Assembly: GCF_024586455.1 (NCBI RefSeq)
Contig: NC_065921.1
Location: forward strand, 5,766,001 to 5,830,000
DNA: 64,000 bases
Source of the DNA: Bactrocera neohumeralis
Taxonomy: Eukaryota; Arthropoda; Insecta; Diptera; Tephritidae
Reading direction: 5' to 3'
The notes below the pieces were generated by a model. The model was not told the DNA's origin. It ran no database searches and saw only the letters and a list, made by a program, of their open reading frames with translations. Numbering within the stretch: the stretch's first letter is position 1; each line of letters begins with the position of its first letter. The translations under genes and the position numbers were made by a program. Shown piece by piece: positions 12,306 to 24,800 of this stretch.

Positions 12306-12730
12306 GTATATGGGTTGTCAAAAAAGTCTTGCGGTATTTTTATTGAATTTTTTTTTATTGAAATTGAAATGAATTTTTGATGACTCATGCCAGCTCTTGA
12401 CCGATGCTACGGCTGCTACTATGCCGGTCTCTTTCGACCAATTCGCAATTTTCGACGACAGGCCTTCCGGAGCGTGGCGCATCTTCGACCACCTCTACAC
12501 CAGAACGAAAACGTTGAAACCATCGTTGTGTGTGGAAACTGTATCGGGTGTGGAAACTGTATCGGGTCCATAAACTGCACAAATTTTATTGGCGGCTTGA
12601 GATGCAATTTTGCCTTTATATAAAAATATGCCGTATTTTTCAATTTTGTTTGTTTGCACGTTACTGAACGACTTAAAAGAAACGACAATTATATTTTGAA
12701 ATGAGCTTTCGAAAATATCAGTGCGAATAA
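12306..12730 (-). mobile_element. Mariner/Tc1-type transposase N-terminal remnant
   Basis: The minus strand encodes WFQRFRSGVEVVEDAPRSGR followed by ERDRHSSSRSIGQELA, a standard mariner N-terminal linker and second helix-turn-helix, at about 12580-12385. Upstream, PPIKFVQFMDPIQF belongs to the first DNA-binding domain in another frame. An 18-bp unit is tandemly duplicated at 12531-12566, adding six codons. Only the DNA-binding half remains. Confidence 0.75.
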
Positions 12731-13075
12731 AACTACTGCTTTCAGCCCCAACAAAATACATTTTTTGACAAAATATAAAAGTAAAATTTCAAAATCTTTA
12801 TACTATACGAAATTAGTAATTACAGATTTGCCCCCCGGGTAAATGATATTTTCTCTGAGTTTCAAAAAATATATATTGACATGTCAGTTGTTTGTCCTAG
12901 GAACCGATTTTAACCAAATTTAATTACTAGTTTGCCATGAAGAGCGCTCAGTTATGTCAAACAATACATAAATAAAATAATTTAATTTCCAAACATAATC
13001 ATGTGTTCGAAATTCAAACAAAAATAAATACATCGCAACATAAATATTTATATCAACAGTTTTAAAATTAAACCT
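12731..13075. other. AT-rich intergenic DNA
   Basis: No feature recognised. Confidence 0.5.
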
Positions 13076-13640
13076 CAAATAGTGCGTTTTTTCGATTTTA
13101 TTCAATGGAGAAAAATATCGAAATTGTAAAAATACCTCGAAATAAATTTTTTGATTTCTAACCACATTTCGTGTGCGGAATCGTTGCAAATGGTGGAAAC
13201 GGCTTACGAGTGGTAAGAAGGCTTCAAAGATTTAGAGAGATTTCAAGAGAGCCCGACATTTCGAGTCCGTCCGAATGATGTTGGTGGATATTTGGGGTAT
13301 GAAACGCGTTCGTGCTCGACTCGTCCCGATAAAGCTGATTTTCTTTTTCAAAAAGAGTATGATTGTTACCGAATTTAAATTCAAAAACGCAATGAATACC
13401 ATCGCTCAACCACCGTATTCACCACCATATTTGGCGCCGTGTGATATTTTCTTATTCCTCAAACTGAAAACTCCGCTACGGGGAACCCGTTGGAATAAGG
13501 GTATTACATGTGGTGGGGATTACTTTGAAGATGACAAAATCAATATTGATGAATATTTAAATATTTTGCGTTTATTTCCACAGTGTAATATACCGATATG
13601 AAGCCAATGTTATGCACTGAAATTGCTGGAAATTGATATT
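13076..13640 (+). mobile_element. Internally deleted mariner
   Basis: The left part (ATGGAGAAAAATATCGAAAT at 13106) matches the start of the copy at 26800. After a deletion the sequence resumes with the C-terminal catalytic block encoding IAQPPYSPPYLAPCDIFLFL and KTPLRGTRW at about 13400-13490. Stops interrupt the remainder. Confidence 0.75.
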
Positions 13641-14230
13641 AGTTCCTAACACCAATTTGCTGCTATGAAGCTCGCTCGTATTTTGGGCGTAAAATTTAAT
13701 GTCTCTGCATGTTTAGTTAGTGAATTATCGCAGTTTTAGTAGTTGTCACTAAAACCGTTATATAGGGAGCGGGCGGGGTTATTATCCGATATTTATTTTT
13801 TTTTAATTCTCGTAGGAGGTGTTATACCGGTTTGTCCAATTATTGAGTTGTTTGACATAACTTGAGACGTTAGAGAGGGATGTACATTAAACATATTAGA
13901 AAGCGGGACTATGTTTTTAAATATTTTTAAACTGCAGGTGCCCTTCTCTAATATGATTCGATATACCAAATTAGAGTTTCGTATGTTAATTCGCGGCTTA
14001 GTTATGGCAATTCCGAACTTTTTATGTTACTAAGGGACATGTATACCAAGCTCCATCATGATATCTCAAGTTATCGCTTGTACGGACAGTACCCGGATTT
14101 CAGCTGGCCTCGTTATACTCTACTATATTTATATACACATTTATCTCGATCAATTTTAGGTATTACAAACAACCGTTAGATGCTCAAAACTCTGCTGCAA
14201 TACAAGTATGTTGCGCGGGTGTAAAAATAT
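13641..14230 (+). repeat. Dispersed repeat, family 1 copy
   Basis: Shares ordered blocks with 10991-11640. It also carries a tail with CGGATTTCAGCTGGCCTCG and TTACAAACAACCGTTAGATG near 14093-14180, ending in GCGCGGGTGTAAAAATA. This tail type is common in fly genomes as dispersed DNA, but I do not assign a class. Confidence 0.6.
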
Positions 14231-14500
14231 TCCTAATAAATAATTTATTTATTTTTGGATATGAGCACACAAACAAGAATTCCACACATTAGATCCATAG
14301 TAATCCGCAAACGTTTATAGTCAGCGTTATTGGGTTTCGCTTGAGACAAAGCACGAGCCTCAGCTCGCCATCATTTTAAGCATTGTTGAAACGATTTCCG
14401 AATTTTAAACAAAAAAAAGTATATCACACATTTTGAAAGAAACTTATAGACACTTTCATATGTTAATATATATTACATACATACATATTTATACCCAGTA
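14231..14500. other. AT-rich spacer
   Basis: No feature recognised. Confidence 0.5.
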
Positions 14501-15720
14501 GCTGAGCTTATGGCTGATGATAAGCATTTATGAGTGGGTGCAGTCAGGAAGCATCACTTCGGCGCGCGATAATACATGTGTGTAGCCGAACAAAACTGCT
14601 ACTGGAATTGTTTGCTACACAGTTTGCGCTCACGACTGCTGCCGTGGCAGGCGGCACGAGGGCTGCGGCGTGCGACCACGTGACTTCACGCCAAAAAAGC
14701 TTCAAGAGCAGACGGTGGAATGAACTGAATGAATGGACGGCTGAACGAAACGAGTGTTGCGTCGGCTGCTGGCTTCGTTCATAACACAGTGTACCTCCAC
14801 ATACACACATACATATGTACATATTTATAAGTTTTCTTGCAGTACTTGCTTATCCAAGTACGTGTGTTCGTAAGTACAAGTGCACGAACATTTCTATGCG
14901 CTTACATATAGTTGCTAGTGTGTATGTATGTACGTATGTATGTTTGGCTTTGGGTATGCACTCTGCTATTCAAATGGCACGAGCTGTTGTCGTCGTTGTC
15001 ATCAATGTCGCCCCTTTCACCTCTTTGGCGTTGCAAACCCAACCACCCTGCCGAGACATTCTCGCATTTGATGACTTTCGCATGTCGGCTGCTGACGTAA
15101 AAATGTGATTTAAAACAACAACAGCAACTATTTGTGGTTCGGTCGTCGGCGCTGCGTTGCGTTGCTCTGAATGCGAATGAGACTGTGGCTTGGCCTTTGA
15201 AAGCGGGTGAGCATTTGGCACGAGCTACAAATATGCAGATGAACGTGGGTGTACCGACCCAGGCTGTAATGGAGTGCGTGTGGGTGTTGACTGCAACTGT
15301 GCAAAGCGAGAGATATGAATGCTCGTCGAGGAGTGCGCGTTTATTCTGCATTTATGTACATCGCTATGCATGTGTGTATGTAAGTGAACACGTACTCGTA
15401 GATACTTACGTATTTATAGTTCAGTTACTTAACACGCAGCGCGTCTGAAAGGTATTACTCGGGCATGTTGTTGTGGTCATTGTGCGTCTATTGATCTTCT
15501 TTTTTATCATCCTACGCATCTTTTGCTTTTATAACACATTAGCAACAACAAAGAAACCGTTGTAATACAATACTTACGTAAGGGTGTCTAAGCGCGCAAC
15601 AACTTGCTAACAGCGGCCGATAAGAGCAGCAACAACAACAACAACATAACATGGCGCTCTTTTGGGTGGTTGCTTCTTCTTGTTGCCATTAAGCCGCCTT
15701 CCGCTCGCTGTAATAATGTG
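14501..15720. other. GC-richer island, no recognised gene
   Basis: Less AT-rich than its surroundings, with overlapping frames on both strands (149 codons on the minus strand at 14902-15351, 104 on the plus strand at 15134-15448). The products are Thr/Ala/Ser-rich with no domain. CAACAACAACA runs occur at 15115-15125 and 15630-15645. Candidate conserved non-coding or untranslated DNA. Confidence 0.4.
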
Positions 15721-16440
15721 TGTAAGTATGTGTGTGCGTGTGTGCGGAAATGAAAACGCCAAGTTGTGTAAATGTGCTAAATTCTCTTTATTATTCCTTA
15801 TTCATAATTAAATATTTATATTACAAACATTTATGCGTCTATTCATTCTATTCATAGATTTAGTGGATTTTTTTATGTGTTTGCATAATTTTAATTTCTC
15901 TTTACATTTTTGATGCTAATTTTTTTATACATATGTATGTGTGTGTATGTATCTACACTTGTCTATACATATTCATTGTTTATATTGAAGTTATTACTGT
16001 CTCTCTCTGCTTTTGTTTCTTTTCCAAATATTTGCGAATATTTTTGCTGTTGTTGTTTTTTACCTACGTGACATTCATTTTTATGCTTTTTTTATTTGAT
16101 TATGCCCACAGTATTCTATTCTCCTTTGCTGCTTATTTTCTGTGTTTTTGAAATTAAATTTAAAATAATTTATTTAACTAATGTGTTAGCAGTGAACTTG
16201 CAAATTGTTTTTTATTAAAATAAAATGAATTATCTTCGTTAGCGTTTTGCGATTAATACATATATACATATAGAAATTTATTATATTATTTATGAGTTCA
16301 CACAGATAAAATATACAAATTTACAAATGTTTTTAGTATTCTAGTTATCTTTCTTTTTGTTTAGTATTTTTAAATATCTGAATCTTTTTAAATGTTATGA
16401 AAGTTATCATTTTTGGTTAACTTTAAACAGAACTCGCGTT
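15721..16440. other. AT-rich DNA
   Basis: T-rich stretches give a Phe/Leu/Tyr-rich chance frame at 15933-16151. No gene seen. Confidence 0.55.
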
Positions 16441-16446
16441 TAACAT

Positions 16447-17421
16447 GTTATATCCACTTGTGAGTTTCAAAAAATTGATTTGATATATTTTCAATGAGCA
16501 ATAATTAGAACATATTTTTCGAAAATTTGAAGTTGTTCCGGCTAATAGTTTCGGAGATATGAGCTTATTGTTAAGACATCTCCGACACCCTTTTCAAATG
16601 GCAATTTTCAAATCCGGTGAGGAAAATTTCTACGGAACGGCTACACTGATAGACTTAGAATTTTCACACAACCTTCTTAGATATACATATGTACATGTAT
16701 ATGTATGTATGTATGTACGGGTTAGGCAATGATCGAAAGAATAAAATTTTGATAATAACTACTCTGAAGCGTATTTTTCTGCCCAACAAGCATCATTTCG
16801 TCAAAAATTAAAATTTTTACTAGTCACTCGACCATTACCTGTATTCATCTATTTCAATAATATTTTTAATAATATATACATTTAAACAAAAATTTTTACA
16901 GACATAAGTATTTTGATATTTTAGATATTCAAAAATATCTGTCAATAAGGAATTTTCAAAATTCAAATTATTTTCAAGGTTGTAGCCGTTTTAGTGTCAT
17001 TGCAAATTGGCCGGTTCAGATTTAACTTAAATCTCAAATTCATGTTTTTCGCGAAAAGGTCTTTTTCAAACCGTTTTCCCAGGTTCTACTGTACTATGTG
17101 TCTATCCAAATTTTAATTTTTACTATTTAAAAAAAATCTAAACGGTTAAAAATAGTGATAAAAACTGTTTTTTTGAGGCAGTTGCCATTTTTGACAATAT
17201 TTTTTTTTTTTGTACAAATTTTTTGTAATTCTTTTCTTCGCAGTTCCATGCATTGCGACATTATTCCAGATTAATATTTTTTTCGGTTTGAAATTATTAA
17301 AAGGGTAATCAGGTAAATTTTGAATTTTTACTTTTCGCATTTTTTCATTTACATAAATTAAATGCGTCTTCAACCAAATTCACGAAAGAACGCATATTTT
17401 CGGACTACAAGTGGATATAAC
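16447..17421. mobile_element. Non-autonomous DNA element with terminal inverted repeats
   Basis: The ends are GTTATATCCACTTGT (16447-16461) and its perfect reverse complement ACAAGTGGATATAAC (17407-17421). A TTAA lies just outside the left end and a TTA-like sequence outside the right end. There is no transposase. Segments near 17180-17280 (a GGCAGTTGCCATTTTT block and a GCGACATTATTCCAGATTAAT-like block) are shared with 49639-50386. Part of it (16600-16860) reappears inverted at about 50635-50990. Confidence 0.7.
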
Positions 17422-17562
17422 CTAATTCCGATTACTAATTGCGAAATAAAAGTAATAAAGCAAATGATCTGTAGTTAGAACAAAATATATTAAGCAATAT
17501 AAATACATATGCCATAGTGTAAACAGAAATGAAATTGTAAAAATTTTACGAATGGTTAAACT

Positions 17563-18204
17563 CAAGGAGGTATTCTGGTCTACAAATTTTAAAAAATCGA
17601 ATTTTTACAATTTCAAAGTTTAACTACAACACATATTCTTGAATGTGTACAAGAGGATTTTTCAAAATTCAAATTATTTTCGGAGATATAGGCATTTTTC
17701 TGACCCGGCATCCAAACTGGTTCGGGCGGAACTAATCGAACAAAAGACTTTACGCGAAACTTTAAACGCGTTTTTCTCAAAACTGACTTTTTCGGAACGA
17801 TACCCACGATTTCTCAGGTTCTACTGGACCGATTTACTTGAAATTTTTATAGAGTCTTCTTTATAGGCTTGTCTATGGTTGGAATTAGCCCCATCCCCAA
17901 ATTTTTATTTTTATTATTTTTAAAAAATTCGAAATAGTCAGAAAAAGTGATCCAAAAAAACTTTAATGATCTTTTTTTTTGGTTTCAGATAACTAGGAGG
18001 GTTGAAATCATGGGTATGGTCACGTGGAAATTTTAAGAGACCCCCACTTTGTCAGCTCAAAATTTTTGAAATTTTTTACTTTTTTTAGTTATTTTTTTTC
18101 TGTACTCTTCTAAAAAATGGATAGTCAAAATATTAATTGCCCTTTTTTTACGACACTTTAAAAATTACCTGAAATTCATGCTTCTAGACCAGAATCACCC
18201 TTAA
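17563..18204 (+). mobile_element. TTAA-associated MITE, copy A
   Basis: The left end reads AAGGAGGTATTCTGGTCTAC. The right end at 18183-18204 is TCTAGACCAGAATCACCC followed by TTAA. It aligns along its full length with copy B (49639-50386), including GACCCGGCATCCAAACTGG and CTTTAAACGCGTTTTTCTC. It encodes no transposase; the 75-codon frame inside is repeat-derived. Confidence 0.8.
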
Positions 18205-20440
18205 AAAAAAACTGAACTTTCAATATACATATATTCCAGATATTATAAAAATAATTCTTTACAAAAGATATGTGCAACTAAATTTTTGAATAAGTATATA
18301 AAAAAGTAATAAAAAAACATATATTATACATATACAATACATATGTATGTATGCATGTATAGTACATGAATAACATATAACAGGAACAATATTTTCGAGT
18401 ATCTTTCCAATTTGCGTCCAATTTGGTTCTCATTAATTTTCTTTTTCAAGAAAACAAAAAATTACTTAAACAAACTCTTCATAGCCATACAAACATAATC
18501 ACATACACATATTTATATATAATATATACATACATATGTACATAAATCAGCGGCGCCAAAAATAATTATAACAAATCGTAAAAATATTTTACAAAGTGAA
18601 AATCGACGATTGAAATGTTGCACTGAAGTGGCCGTGATGTGCCCGTCAATTGGTCAATCAAATAAAATAAAGAGGCAGGTTGTTCGGAATTTAATTATGC
18701 AATCAATACTTCAATGTCAGCGCATTGACGGCGAATTAAAAAACGCACTTGGAAAAATGAATACATGAATTTCTATTTTAAAATTGAAAATTGGTGAAAA
18801 TATAAAATTTATGTACACACATATGTAAGTAAGTGTATGTACGTGTGTGTGTAATTTTAAATAGTATGTCTATATATGTACATACGTGCATATGTGTGCG
18901 TTTCAGTAAATTTTGTATGTTTGTTGCATGCAATGAAGGATATTAAGTTTTTATTGCAAATTTTAGCAGCAGATATATAGTATATGTATGTATATACATA
19001 TGTACATTTGGGTCTGAATATTATTATATATGCAGTACACGCTTGTGTGCATATGCGTGTGAGAATGTGCGCAAGTACGATAATGATGTTTTTCTTTATT
19101 TCGTTTATACATTTTGTGCAAAACTGCTTTCGCTAAATATTAATATCTACATAAAATATATTAACGCCGCTCGTTTCTTGCTTATTTACGATCTCGTGAG
19201 CAGCGACGTTTTGAGTCACTTTCTATATTAATTAGTAGCATTTTTACGACTTCTTTGATTATTTACATATGTATTAGAGTAAGTAAGTATATGTACATAT
19301 GTGGTACTTAATAATTTTTATTAAGGTCTTGCGAGGGCTAACTTTTAAAAACTATAGTTTTGTAGTTTGCATGAAAGGAGAATACATTTAAAGCTTTAGT
19401 TGTGCGAATTTAAATTTCTTTAACATAAAAAGGGGGCGTAAATTATTTACAAATAAATTAACGGTGTGAGCAAAATTCTCAACTCAAATAGACAACATCT
19501 AAGCTGACTTATTTCACACTCTCTATTTGCTCCCAATACTATTAGTAAAAACTCCAAAAAATTAAATATTTTTAAAAGTTGCTTAAATAATGTTAATTAA
19601 CGCTATTTAAATTCTAAATTCACTTTTCTAATACTACACATTTTTGAAACATTTTTAGCCTACCATGGACATTAGTTTTGTTATATATGTATGTACCTAC
19701 ATACATTATTATTTTGAACGTAACTATAATATAGTATGTATGTGAGCTTTTATGTGCATATATACATACATACCTGCTTACACATACATATGTACATATA
19801 TATGTATGAGTATATATATTTACATATATTACATACATACATACATATATGTATTTTTTGTTTGTTGATGAAGTTCTAATTAGGTACATTTAAATAATTT
19901 AAGTTTTTCATATACTTATTTCTGCTAAATATACTATTTGTTAAGAGTACAATTTACAATTATTATAATGTTTTGGTTTTTTTTTCAAATGATTTACAGT
20001 TTGAATAAGTTTTAAAACTCACTTAAACTTAATGAAATTAATTTTTATGAAAATTGTGCTTGCAATGCCAAATTATATTTTTTATTTTTATTTACATTTA
20101 AACTCCCTTATATTTTATTTTTAATATTTTTATATTAAATTATAATTGAGTGCCTACTCTGAAACTGATTTTTGTTGCTATATAATTTATTATGTATTGC
20201 ATCTTACATATTTAGTAATTATTTACCCTTTAAATATCATTAGTGCCATTAGCGCTATCCATCCATCTCCAATAATATTTGACTTCGGAGTCCACTATTT
20301 CGAAGAAAATTTCGCATCGACTGACTGTATCTTTAGAAATGAAGGAAGAATAAAAAGAAAAAAAATCGTTGTTAAAAATTTTAAGATAAAATTTTAATTG
20401 CACTAAAAAACAAGAAAAACCCTTAAATTCGAAGATCCCT
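18205..20440. other. AT-rich DNA with microsatellites
   Basis: No gene recognised. TATG/TACA arrays occur near 18330-18360, 18820-18900, 18980-19010 and 19680-19860. This tract lies 3' of the Polycomb-group gene and could hold a spliced 3' untranslated exon, but nothing in the sequence proves it. Confidence 0.5.
19680..19862. repeat. TATG/TACA microsatellite cluster
   Basis: Dense alternating ATACATACATATGTATGTATG units produce a Tyr/Ile/Val/Cys-rich chance frame on the minus strand. Confidence 0.85.
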
Positions 20441-20797
20441 AGCTATAATACCCCTGACAAATTAAGAGTAAATAAAGTTTTCCATACATAAGGTGTTCGA
20501 TTGGTCAGTATGCTAGATATAGAGTGAAAAAAATTTTTCGGAGTTTGTTTGTTTGCCTTGGACAAATTTCGTGGAGATAATTTATAAAATAAAAAAAAAT
20601 TAAATACAAGAACTTAATTTTGATTAGTCAGTTTGTACGGCAGATACTTGTTATAATGGTGCGATATCGGCGATTTCGACAAATAAGCAACTTCTTGGTG
20701 AGAAAAGAACATGTGCAAAATTTTAGACCGATATCTCAAAAACTGAGAGATAATTATAAATTTTAACTTCATCTATATTCTATGTTCGTTACTACTG
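20441..20797 (+). repeat. Dispersed repeat, family 2 copy
   Basis: Contains AACTTAATTTTGATTAGTCA, TTTGTACGGCAG, GGTGCGATATCGGCGATTTC, AGCAACTTCTTGGTGAGAAA and TCAAAAACTGAGAGATAATT in that order. Much of this order recurs at 47935-48355. Non-coding; class unknown. Confidence 0.65.
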
Positions 20798-20799
20798 TA

Positions 20800-21217
20800 C
20801 AGGGTTTGTTCTAATAGGAATGAGTCGCTTTAAAAAAATTTATTGAACTAGTCGTTACGATTCTTTAAAAAGTTTCAAAATAGGCTCCTTCTGCGTCGAT
20901 GCAGCGCTGCCAGCACGATTTCCAAGCATTGAATGCGTCATGGAAGGCATTCTCCAGAATAGCCTTGAGAGCCGAGATGCATGCTGCTTGGATCCCCTCT
21001 GTCGTCTCAAAATGCTTGCCTTTCATCGGCCTTTTCAGGCAAGAAAACAAAAAAAGAGTCCGGGGAGCCACATCTGGGCTGTAGGGCGGCTGCGGAAGCG
21101 TTGGGATGCCGGCCTCGGTTAGGTATCTGTTCACGAGAAAAGCGGCGTGAGCGGGGACCATCTTTGCGCACACCTTGCGCACGTTCAAGTGCTCCGTCAC
21201 AATGTCATGAACCATAG
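20800..21217 (-). mobile_element. Internally deleted mariner
   Basis: It begins at a terminal CAGGGTTTGTTCTAATAGGA next to a TA. On the minus strand one uninterrupted frame runs from the second helix-turn-helix segment (VHDIVTEHLNVRKVCAKMVP) directly into the catalytic region lacking HHDN (AHAAFLVNRYLTEAGIPTLP), then PPYSPDVAP and the C-terminus. The deletion keeps the frame, which explains the 116-codon open frame. Same family as the element at 46015-47921. Confidence 0.8.
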
Positions 21218-21812
21218 ATTTTCATAAATTTAACATCTGCATGTATTCACTATCTATCTAACCAACTCTTAAAAGATTAAATTCAGTATTTTATAATACT
21301 AGACAAAAAATTAAACTCAAAAGAAAAAAATATTTTATATAGTACTTTTTAACGAAATCCAATTATGACAAGAATATTTATTTTTCTCTGAAAGGCTTTA
21401 TGAACCCAAAAGTAAAGTAGATAGGCAAAAACCTACAATAATATTTATATGAAGAGTGCCTAGTAATAAAAAACTCTATAAAATCTATTTGAAAGCTGAT
21501 AGGAAGTTGGTCTCATCGAAAAAATCGAATTCACTTCAAAAAGTATAAAAAAAATCCTTCCTGGAACATGCAATCTGCTTTAACCCCGAAATGCAATAGA
21601 AAAATTCCAATTATTTCAGTCACTTCACGAATAAAAAACCATAAATCCTTCGCATATTACGCTACTACATTCATTTATCTTCCCCTCATCATCCCATGTC
21701 ACCGCAATTGATTGCTCTCAATTCGCATCAGCGGCAAAAAAATAAAAACAACGGCAAAAACAAAAAACAAACTGAAAAGCAATAAACAATGCAATGCTTT
21801 GGTGCACTCACC
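21218..21812 (-). other. 3' flank of Su(z)2-like gene; candidate 3' UTR
   Basis: Directly downstream of the stop codon. A consensus 5' splice site GTGAGT (21811-21806, minus strand) starts one base after the stop. The first AATAAA on the minus strand is at 21382-21377, about 430 bases past the stop. Either the transcript ends near there, or it is spliced to a more distant 3' untranslated exon. No other gene is seen. Confidence 0.5.
21377..21382 (-). terminator. Candidate polyadenylation signal AATAAA
   Basis: First canonical AATAAA on the minus strand after the stop codon at 21813. Supported by position only. Confidence 0.3.
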
Positions 21813-24800
21813 TTAATCACTCGCCACGCTAGCTGACGTCACGCCATATTTGACATCGCTATTGCCATTATTATTGTTGTTCTTGCTATTACTGTTGTTG
21901 TTGTTGTTATTATTATTATTATTATTGTTATTGCTGTTGCTGTTGCTGTTGCTGTTACTCGCAGTGTTCTCTATGTTAGTGACATCAGTGACAATCGCAG
22001 TTGTCACACCACTATCGGCTACGGATTTCGGCAACACTTTCGTTTTCACAATCTCAGCCACTCCGTTTGCCGTTTCGTTCGTATCCGCCTTTGCACACAC
22101 AGCAGCTGTGGACGACGTTTCGTTAGCTGTGGCTGAAGAAGCCACAGTTGTAGTGAGCGTTACCTTTGTCAGGTCGCTGGCATTATTTTGACTCGACGAA
22201 GTTATTTGCGTCACTTCCTCGGCGGCGCTCAATTTAGCTGCGTGTGCTTCCGCGGCGGCGGCTGATGCGCGCATATTTAAATTAGCGGCAACTTGATCAA
22301 TGGTTGTCGGCTTCTTGACGGTGCGTGCGACAGTTGTACTGGTGCTGGTAGCGCTAACTACGCTGCTGCTGGTTATGGCAGACAACGGAGGATTGCCGGG
22401 ACTAAGTGGCGCAGCAGCGCTGGTTAAGGGAAGTGCCACCAGCGGTAATGTTTTTTGTGTGGATGCTGATGCGAGACTGGTTGTTGGTGTGGATGGGGTT
22501 GTAGATGGCGCGCTGCTGCTGACAGCAACCGTGGTTGCGGGCGTCAAAGTGGAGCTCACAGCAGGCAGCGTCGACATATTACGAAACGCCAACGCTGAGG
22601 GATTCGGTATGTTGCGCACAGAAGCGTTTTGTTGGCGCACCAAAGAAGATGGTTGCATCTTCGGTTTCTCATAGGACTGAGAAGAGCGTATTGCGATCTT
22701 CTCACGTGTCGTTGCCGACTCGGAAAGCAAGTGTAGATTCTGTAGGTCTTCGTTGCTCATCTGCGTAGGCGAGGGCAACTGTTGTTGCTTTGCAGCGGAA
22801 GCAGCGGCACTATCTTGCGCAGTTGTTGTGGAAGTGATGTTCTGTTTAATTTTATTCAAAGCGGCTTCCAGGCTTTCGCGCGCTGACGGCGTAGCAGCTG
22901 TGGCACTGACTGTAGTATCAGCCGCTGGGCTGACCTCTGCTTTTCCGCTACCCTCCGTAACATCAATTATATCGAAGCTGTGATCACGTGAGCTCGGTCT
23001 GAAGTCCCTCAAACTAATGCGTGATTGCTGTAACTGCTTATCGGTAGTGCCGTTGGTCTTGCTCAAGTTCTCCGGTTTCTTATAGGTATTATCTGTAGCT
23101 AGTGCGCCGATCTTCTTGGACGCGTTAAATGGTGGACCTTGTAGATTCACCAGCGCCGGTGGTGACAGCCGATACGGATTATTCCTGCCATGTCCAAAAG
23201 ATACAGCATTCAGGGATATTGGCGGTGATTTCACCCCGCCAGTGGAAGGCATAGCGCCTAACTGGTGTCCCACGGACTTCTTGCCCTTCACCATAGATAG
23301 TGGTGGTCCCATCATACGTCCGCTCTTTGGTGTACTTAACGCTGGTATATGCATATCCGTGCTCGTTTGATTCGAGTTGATGCGCACGATTTCCACAGCG
23401 GGCTTGTTAAACGGTAAATGTAGCTGAGTGTATGGTGGTAGTTGCCAGCGCATTTGTTCCTGCGTCATGCCGCCCGGCGGACGTGCCGTGATGGTAACTG
23501 CATTATTATGAGTGCCACCAGAGCTTTGCACATTGGTTGCAGTATCGGCCAGTTTGCTAATGCTTACGCTGGTGGATGGCGGTGTAAGCGGCTTATTTGC
23601 ATAACTGCCGTACAGCGCCTTGCGCTGAGACGCATCGAGCTTAACCTGCTTCGCACGTCCACCAATTGCATAAGACTCATCCAAAGAGGCGGAGCGTTTT
23701 AATTGCATACCGAGGTGTTTGCTACTGGCACTGGCTATGGACGAAGGTGTATACGAACTGTTTGTGCCAGGTGAGGGGCGTCGTGGAAGGCTTGGAACTA
23801 TGAAATGTGGATGTGGTTTCGGAGCACTTAGGGAACCCTGTCTGTTATACTGCGGTACTGAGGTTGGTTTTGTCGTCAGTGGCACTTGCTGTTTGCCCTT
23901 GGTCAAGTCCAATTGTTTGGATGAATTATTTGCAGACTTTGATTGACCCGCTGTCGTGCTGGTAACTGTGAGTGTATTGAAATTAAGTGGCGTCGTCTTG
24001 AAGAGACTGGGCGGTAGTGGTGGTGAAGCGGGTAATTTGGAATCTCTTATGTTGTTGTAGGGTTTTGGAAGCAAATTTGTCTGTGGGAGTGTTAGCAATG
24101 TTTCATCCGCCTTTACTACTTTGACAACCTCTTTGGTTCTTTCCTTTTCCATCATAAGATGATTTATGCTACGCGATTCCTCACCGAGAGTTTTGTTCAA
24201 TGCCAAAATACTATCATTTACTGGTGTCACTGGTACATCTGGCACCGTGGCAGTTGCCAACACTTTCACATCCCTCACAATCGGTGGTGATTTACGCATT
24301 TCATCACTATTTTTCTTTGTACCAGAACTTTCAGACTTGTGGGATTTATGATTGTGTGGTGCTGTTAGCTTTACCTTCATTTTAAGGCTTTCTTCTTCCG
24401 GTTTACTAGAGATTTCTGCATGCATACGACGCCGCTTGCTATCCTTCGGTTCCTTCGAATCTTTCGAGTGCTTCTTTTTCCTTTTCTTATGGAAAGTAGT
24501 CTTCGTAGTCAGCTCGGTGGTTGTGGTCAACGGAAAAGCATTATTCGACGAACTGGTTGTTGAGGATGCAGACGAAAGCGGGGAGGCATTTGGACTGTAT
24601 TTGAGCTTTTCGCACGATTCAGGTGGCGTCAACACCTCTATGGGCTGCAAGCCGATATTTTTCGCATAGGTCTCTATATCCAGTCTATCATTCAATGGCG
24701 CAGCTACTTCATCCAATGAGTGTTTGCGCTGCTTGGTACGCTCACGTTTCTCTGAGACCTCCGCACTTGACAACACACCAGCCGATTTGGGCTTTGAAAT

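Noticed and set aside
19620..19889. Tyr/Val/Cys-rich frame over the microsatellite
   Set aside because: Produced entirely by TATG/TACA repeats.
22300..22674. Open frames of 76-149 codons on the plus strand between 21.8 and 25.2 kb
   Set aside because: They are antisense shadows of the 1277-codon last exon of the Su(z)2-like gene, with Leu/Val/Cys-rich products and no domains.
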